From: Atopsyche davidsoni
Lineage: Eukaryota; Arthropoda; Insecta; Trichoptera; Hydrobiosidae
NCBI GenBank assembly: GCA_022113835.1
Contig: JAILWY010000018.1
Coordinates: forward strand, 13,679,501-13,743,500
Direction of reading: 5' to 3'
Length of the DNA: 64,000 nt
This document shows positions 60,801 through 64,000 of the stretch, piece after piece. The first letter of the stretch is position 1. Each line of letters starts with the position of its first letter. Under the pieces are notes generated by a model. It did not search any database. It had not been told where the DNA came from and was given only the letters and a program-made list of their open reading frames with translations. The translations under genes and the position numbers were made by a program.

Positions 60801-61171
60801 GTACTTTGTTTGATAATGCCAACGTGAAAGGTTGGCGAAACCGGTCACTAATAAAAACGAAAATGTGGAAAATCACTCAAGTATTTTATTCAAAAATATT
60901 GGAATGGTGTTCTGGAAAAACGTCAAATGCTTGTTTTTTTTTTAAGTTGTGTTATACTTCATTTTATTTGGTCGCCTAATGACTCACCATCCACTTGAGG
61001 CAGTCGAGGCAGCCCATCTGGCTGGCGGCGTGCACGGGCGCCATGCCGTCCCTGGCGCGGGCCAGCAGCGACCCTCCCGCCTCCTCCACCAGGAAGCGCA
61101 GCACCTGCAGGTGCCCCTCCTGCGCCGCCAGGTACACGGGGGTCACGTCGTTGTCCATCTGCGTGTTGGCA
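38016..61171 (-). CDS. forked/espin actin-bundling protein (5' end outside window)
   Basis: Minus-strand exons: 61171-60988, 58230-58048, 57868-57707, 57283-56989, optional 54948-54773, 53364-52977, 52648-52377, 41006-40405, 39053-38815 and 38403-38016. Without the optional exon they give 904 in-frame codons including the stop. Order of parts: ankyrin repeats ([56 protein letters not shown]); Arg-Asp and His-Ala-Pro repeats; an Asn-Gly-rich region; two proline-rich stretches; a WH2-like motif ([16 protein letters not shown]); then [12 protein letters not shown] and [12 protein letters not shown] repeats and [11 protein letters not shown], typical of the espin/forked bundling end. Drosophila forked cross-links parallel actin bundles in bristles; in moths and butterflies wing scales are the likely counterpart (inference). 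The 11.4 kb intron between 52377 and 41006 splits the WH2 and bundling end from the rest, which would suit a short isoform from an internal promoter. Confidence 0.92.
38815..39053 (-). CDS. forked exon with WKRQ bundling repeats
   Basis: Acceptor ctctctcaatttatcgag, donor CTCAA|gtgagt, phase 0 to 2. Encodes [20 protein letters not shown] and a second copy, [17 protein letters not shown], separated by a charged helix. These belong to the C-terminal actin-bundling module. Confidence 0.9.
39054..40404 (-). other. forked intron, no other gene seen
   Basis: AT-rich. A CpG-containing block near 39300-39360 carries initiator-like TCAGT motifs on both strands and could be a promoter for a short isoform; evidence is slight. 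A 66-codon plus-strand open frame at 39742 is not recognisable. Confidence 0.4.
40405..41006 (-). CDS. forked exon with poly-Pro and WH2-like motif
   Basis: Acceptor gtttctttcag, donor AAG|gtgagt, 602 bases, phase 1 to 0. Encodes [20 protein letters not shown], a Ser-rich part, a run of nine Pro, the WH2-like [16 protein letters not shown], and a helical part with [18 protein letters not shown]. The WH2-like segment should bind actin monomers. Confidence 0.9.
41063..41092. repeat. (AT)n microsatellite beside a forked exon
   Basis: About 15 AT units. It starts 57 bases upstream, in transcript sense, of the forked acceptor next to 41006. Confidence 0.95.
43005..43235 (-). other. exon-like island in the forked intron
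   Basis: A GC-rich patch encodes on the minus strand [20 protein letters not shown], followed by a Phe-His repeat ([13 protein letters not shown]) from a 9-base minisatellite, and stops at 43005. An AG lies just upstream but the pyrimidine tract is poor, and the best donor is out of phase with the next forked exon. It could be an alternative forked first exon or an unrelated remnant. Confidence 0.25.
43872..44030 (-). other. unassigned protein-like open segment in the forked intron
   Basis: After tgatgccag the minus strand is open for 52 codons with balanced composition, including [19 protein letters not shown], then TGA. The plus strand is also open here for 69 codons. No family recognised. 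Candidates are a transposon fragment or an orphan exon. Confidence 0.3.
46440..46556 (-). CDS. candidate terminal exon in the forked intron
   Basis: A very good acceptor on the minus strand (cttttttggcctcatctctcctgcaag) leads into the only open frame, phase 0, of 38 codons and a TGA. It contains [19 protein letters not shown] and [20 protein letters not shown] follows at 46248-46243. The directly preceding forked exon ends in phase 1 and would not fit, but earlier forked exons end in phase 0. The protein is not recognised. Confidence 0.35.
   Translation of the reverse strand: MTERLLLVQCLPAADQTEVMNYYRDFDWLLEAIPARFR
48392..48429. repeat. perfect 18-bp palindrome
   Basis: aatattgagaatatatat and its exact complement around a 2-base centre; a second small palindrome (tattaggt-ac-acctaata) follows about 10 bases later. 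Confidence 0.85.
48774..48810. repeat. (AT)n microsatellite
   Basis: About 18 AT units. Confidence 0.95.
50452..50480. repeat. near-perfect palindrome, 14-bp arms
   Basis: cgtccttgtgtctg and its exact complement with a single base between them. The arms have balanced composition, unlike the simple AT palindromes nearby. Confidence 0.9.
50735..50905 (+). other. GC-rich exon-like island, plus strand
   Basis: A GC-rich patch with tctccag at 50764-50770 and a phase-0 open frame of 44 codons to TGA at 50903. It contains [19 protein letters not shown] and [17 protein letters not shown]. It is antisense to forked. No family recognised and the minus strand is also partly open, so it may be a conserved non-coding block. 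Confidence 0.25.
52377..52648 (-). CDS. forked exon with first proline-rich stretch
   Basis: Acceptor taatgtgtag, donor CCCG|gtaagt, phase 2 to 1. Encodes [20 protein letters not shown], a Ser/Ala-rich part, a run of eight Pro ([16 protein letters not shown]) and EPEPEKIP. Confidence 0.88.
52977..53364 (-). CDS. forked exon, Asn-Gly-His-rich
   Basis: Acceptor cattttcag, donor TTGAG|gtgaga, phase 1 to 2. Begins [16 protein letters not shown], then a low-complexity region of repeated NGH/NGL/TNG units, then [18 protein letters not shown], which has a Tyr-Glu-Asp-Ile-Tyr motif that could be phosphorylated. Confidence 0.88.
54773..54948 (-). CDS. forked alternative terminal (or optional internal) exon
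   Basis: Acceptor ttttcaccag, phase 1 entry. Encodes [19 protein letters not shown], then KDLFEGKGG and a Gly/Ser-rich tail ending GGMTGAMT and TAA. The upstream exon ends in phase 1 and the next exon also enters in phase 1, so this exon can be skipped without harm or used as a terminal exon (332 residues in the window). A weak phase-1 donor (ACGG|gtgcga) just before the stop would also allow it to be internal. Confidence 0.7.
54949..56988 (-). other. forked intron with a protein-like patch
   Basis: AT-rich apart from 55463-55660. The minus strand there can encode [19 protein letters not shown] and [18 protein letters not shown], but I find no acceptor or donor that fits forked. Unassigned. 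Confidence 0.3.
56989..57283 (-). CDS. forked exon with His-Ala-Pro repeats
   Basis: Acceptor gatttcaag, donor GCTGTG|gtaact, phase 0 to 1. Encodes [20 protein letters not shown], eleven His-Ala-Pro units, then [19 protein letters not shown]. Confidence 0.87.
57071..57169. repeat. 9-bp coding minisatellite (His-Ala-Pro x 11)
   Basis: Eleven tandem 9-base units, gggggcat(g) type, with CAC units at both ends and CAT units in the middle. Length variation would change the protein in steps of three residues without breaking the frame. Confidence 0.93.
57707..57868 (-). CDS. forked exon with Arg-Asp repeats
   Basis: Acceptor aatttcag, donor ACA|gtaagt, 54 codons. Begins with the end of an ankyrin repeat ([10 protein letters not shown]), followed by [19 protein letters not shown] from a GC-rich 9-base repeat. 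Confidence 0.85.
58048..58230 (-). CDS. forked exon with ankyrin repeat
   Basis: Acceptor tcttctccag, donor GAG|gtgaga, 61 codons, phase 0 to 0. Encodes [20 protein letters not shown] and [13 protein letters not shown]. Confidence 0.9.
58231..60698 (-). other. forked intron, no gene seen
   Basis: AT-rich with scattered short open frames. A weak ATG frame on the minus strand near 59104 ([19 protein letters not shown]) has no splice or family support. Confidence 0.45.
60699..60914. mobile_element. foldback/hairpin element beside a forked donor
   Basis: Arms of about 90 bases are reverse complements with a few mismatches. The inner halves pair aaccggtttcgccaacctt with its complement, and the outer halves pair aataaaatacttgagtgat with its complement. 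The centre is short (around 60797-60809). It looks like a foldback MITE. No target duplication could be fixed. It lies 73 bases downstream of the donor at 60988-60987 in transcript sense. Confidence 0.85.
60988..61171 (-). CDS. forked exon with two ankyrin repeats
   Basis: Acceptor tcgttgcag, donor ATG|gtgagt; enters with two bases needed from upstream and ends in phase 0. Encodes [20 protein letters not shown] and [19 protein letters not shown]-rich. Confidence 0.9.
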
Positions 61172-61839
61172 CTGCAACGAAAGAACTCGTGCTTAGTAAT
61201 GAAGTTCAGTAAATATATATTCAATATTTGGTGAGAGTGTTAAAAATGGGGAAGCTTAAAAACTGGAGTAATTTTAAATACGATGAGCTTTTTTTAACAT
61301 CACCTTTTATAGACATACTAAACTAAGTTATCTTAATTTAACAAGGGTAAGTTATCGGAAGAAATAAAACTTATTGTAATTTAATAAATAAATTTTTGTA
61401 TTTTAATTAATCAAATTTAAAAGGAGTATTTAAATATTTAAAAACAAATTGAAAAACGTTAAAAAAAATTGAAATCAATTTTTTTTTATCAAACCAAAAG
61501 TTTAATTAACAATGTGTAATAATACAAAAAAAAACTTTTTTTTTCAAATTTTTATATGAATCTTTACATTCACGATACTGTAAAAACATTTTCTCCATAA
61601 AAAAAAACAATTTTGAAAAAAATATATAGCAGATACTTAATTGATATCCGTACGGACAGCACTAAATCTTGATGATGACAAATAAAAATTGTTTACCGTT
61701 TTGTTAAGCGCATCACGATTTTTGAAAAATCCTTCATGGTAGCACTCTGTTTTTTGCCATCAGAAAAAAAACTTTTCACTTATATCAAAGCACACTCAGA
61801 GCATACAACCTATTTGAGCTTAGTCTGAGTTAGATAAAA

Positions 61840-62060
61840 CGAAGCCCCGCACGCGGCGCGGGTGGCACTGAGCGCTGACCACTGCAGTCCGCACGTCCTT
61901 CCTCGGTGGAAATCTACCCACTAATCGAGCAGTTAGCTGAAAGAGAATCTTGGTGAGTTCAAAGTCAATCGAAAGCTGTTATAATAATCACGGCCAGGTA
62001 CGGCAGGTAAGTGCACGCCGGCGAGATGAGAAACGAGCGGCGCTCGTACCGGCGCGGCTC
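61840..62060. promoter_or_regulatory. CpG-rich island, candidate promoter/first exon
   Basis: A GC- and CpG-rich block with a perfect plus-strand donor CGGCAG|gtaagt after 62006 and a second, CTTG|gtgagt, near 61950. It may hold a non-coding first exon of a plus-strand transcript antisense to forked, or a forked promoter. No TATA box is seen. Confidence 0.3.
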
Positions 62061-63737
62061 CGCGACTACACGCGTAGAAATTTCTACACTTGACTGATCA
62101 ATGTTACACTATTCAATACATGTAATGGGTTAGATATATCATATTTTAATTCAGGTGACGCGGAAAAATCTTTTATTTAAAATAATTATGATTAAACACC
62201 GGAACTAATCAGACAAAGTAAAAGTAATAAAAAATGTATATACAACGGTAAGGAGGTTTAGAAAAAAATTATAAAAACAGAAACATGAACAATTAATGAT
62301 ACAATTGGTAATTTTGAATGTGTCAAATAAGAAGTATACATTTTTTTTAATAATAAATAATAATCTTTTCTCAATGTTTAACTACAATTAACCTAAGCAT
62401 TTTAAAAGCGTACCAAGATCATAGTTTCTTTAAACTTAATATTTAATATAAGAATTAAAAATTTTATGACATTGGATGTGTTAAAATTTATGTTTAAATA
62501 TAAAAATATGTTAAAATGAATTTGGAAGAAACAAAAAACTTACATTGGGTATCTTGCTAAAATCAAAATAAAATGAATATATTATAATAAAATAAATTTT
62601 CGAAAACTTTTATCTCTGTCATCTTTTTTATTTACGTCTTAAGTGTAAATACATTTCTCATCGACTAAATGACTTCTGATTGCGCTGAGTAGTCTCTCTG
62701 AAACAATCTGACTTCTGGTGAAAATGTGTCAAGAAAAGTTGTCGCTTCGTAACTTTTTATGTGTTTTCTGATGTGACACTAATTATAGATGACACTGGCG
62801 AGACGTGATTTTGTATCGGATACATCTAGCGTGATTTCTTTCCTACTGTAATGAACTTTTCTCGGTTTCACAATTGACTAAATTAAATTGAAAACACTTA
62901 ATGCCATTAAATACGTATTTACCCCGAATCGAATGATTATATAATCATAAGTATTTTTTGATAAATCAGGAAATGCTAAAGACCAATCAAAATCCAATCT
63001 ATAAATATAATTATTAATTCTGTCAATATATTTAGATCAACTCAAAAAACATCTATAAAAATTAATCTGAATTATACAGATAATATAATTAATTATTTAA
63101 TCAAAAATATAAACTTAAAATATAATTTAATAAACATGACGCCATCTGTTGATGATTTGCCACACTATACAGCTAACGTTTCCCATTACAAGTCAATCGC
63201 GGCTCAATAATGCAGCCTCCACACTACTGTTTTATGTTATATATTATATATTTCATGTGAGTTTAAAATAAACTTTTAAAAACTCCCTTAATTTTCACAA
63301 AATAATTTCATTTTGAAATTAAAATTTATATCTAAATATGGAATAAAACTGGAGGGCTTACAACTGAAAATATTGTAAAAACCAGATTGGATTATACAAT
63401 TCAGTGTAAATATACTTGTTTTTGTGAATCAATGTTTTTTTCTTAAATGAAACATTTTTTCTTAATCCAAATGCCTTTCAGCCTTCTTTGTGCAATGTCA
63501 ATGTTATAAACAAAGCATACTATATCAAATATAACATAATTATAAAGAAATCTTTCAAATAAACTGTTGGCTTTAACATTCAGTATTCTACTAAATTTGA
63601 TACGACAGCATATTAGTCAATAATAATACTATATTAGTAGTACATCATTAGAACATCTGATACTCCGTCCCCACCCAATCTCTGATTGCGACACTTTGAT
63701 TAAAAACATAGTTTTCCGAGTAATAGGAAATACTTAC

Positions 63738-63879
63738 ACGGTGGTTATTACTAAAGCGATAGTTAGGGTTAGTTTGACGTGGGCCAGCACGGTAACTGAT
63801 TTTCAGAGTCGCCAGTCACGCTTGCTAGAGGCGTTTCAGTACCAACTTTGGTAACACTCTTACTTTTCAGCTGGATCAT
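63738..63879 (-). other. unassigned exon-like segment
   Basis: On the minus strand an ATG frame (63879-63769) encodes 36 residues including MIQLKSKSVTKVGTETPLAS. Overlapping it in another frame, after tgaaaatcag, is the hydrophobic VTVLAHVKLTLTIALVITTV, ended by a perfect donor (ACCGT|gtaagt) at 63737. It could be an exon of an upstream gene or a transposon piece. Confidence 0.25.
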
Positions 63880-64000
63880 CGATCGGTCTTTTAAGTGGAG
63901 TCAACCGCAAATGATGCTATTTTATATTCTAATAGTGGACAGTTAATGCAACATTAGATTCGCTTGACAATCACATTTTTATAAAATAATATAAACATGC

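Larger units (their letters stand above)
61172..64000. other. right end: forked intron or 5' region
   Basis: AT-rich with two GC-richer patches (about 61840-62060 and 63738-63880, see findings). No further ankyrin-coding exon is visible, so the upstream forked exons must lie beyond 64000. Confidence 0.5.

Noticed and set aside
1..64000. CRISPR arrays, operons, integrons, phage or rRNA
   Set aside because: No direct-repeat arrays with spacers and no prokaryotic signals. The window is clearly eukaryotic nuclear DNA.

Overview
This is a 64 kb piece of an insect nuclear genome, most likely a moth or butterfly. The non-coding DNA is very AT-rich, coding exons are short islands of higher GC with GT-AG introns, and there are no bacterial-style operons. 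The gene set is typically insect: an intronless divergent ionotropic receptor, an unorthodox AQP12-like aquaporin with a CPY first motif, Aladin, a mitochondrial ferredoxin and a forked/espin actin bundler. Lepidoptera is an inference from this mix; no single feature proves it.

Layout. (1) 766-3365, plus strand: the last exons of an Rnd-like Rho GTPase whose 5' part lies left of the window. A pogo/Tigger-type MITE fills most of its first visible intron. (2) 3.4-20.3 kb: a long gene-poor AT-rich stretch with a long-arm inverted-repeat element (9876-10367), a decayed tRNA-like sequence (17027-17100), a TA/TG microsatellite and several GC-rich islands with transcription-factor-like motifs. (3) 20.4-22.8 kb, plus: a possible last exon of an unknown membrane-tailed protein, then a complete single-exon ionotropic receptor. 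(4) 23.6-28.5 kb, plus: AQP12-like aquaporin with a TATA promoter and two candidate first exons. (5) 31.6-29.3 kb, minus: complete six-exon Aladin nucleoporin, convergent with the aquaporin and divergent from ferredoxin. (6) 32.3-32.8 kb, plus: FDX2-type mitochondrial ferredoxin. (7) 34.8-36.5 kb, plus: an intact single-exon piggyBac-derived protein that looks domesticated. (8) 61.2-38.0 kb, minus: ten exons of forked/espin, from ankyrin repeats through proline-rich and WH2-like segments to the C-terminal bundling repeats; its 5' end is beyond the right edge.

I assembled the multi-exon genes by hand from splice sites. For Aladin, the aquaporin and forked the intron phases close exactly across every junction. 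The forked coding sum in the window is 904 in-frame codons including the stop when the optional exon at 54.8 kb is skipped. The genes do not form one pathway. The points most worth a second look are the domesticated piggyBac protein, an alternative terminal exon in forked with an isoform switch supported by phase, several unassigned exon-like islands in the 11.4 kb forked intron, and mobile or hairpin elements placed right beside splice sites.
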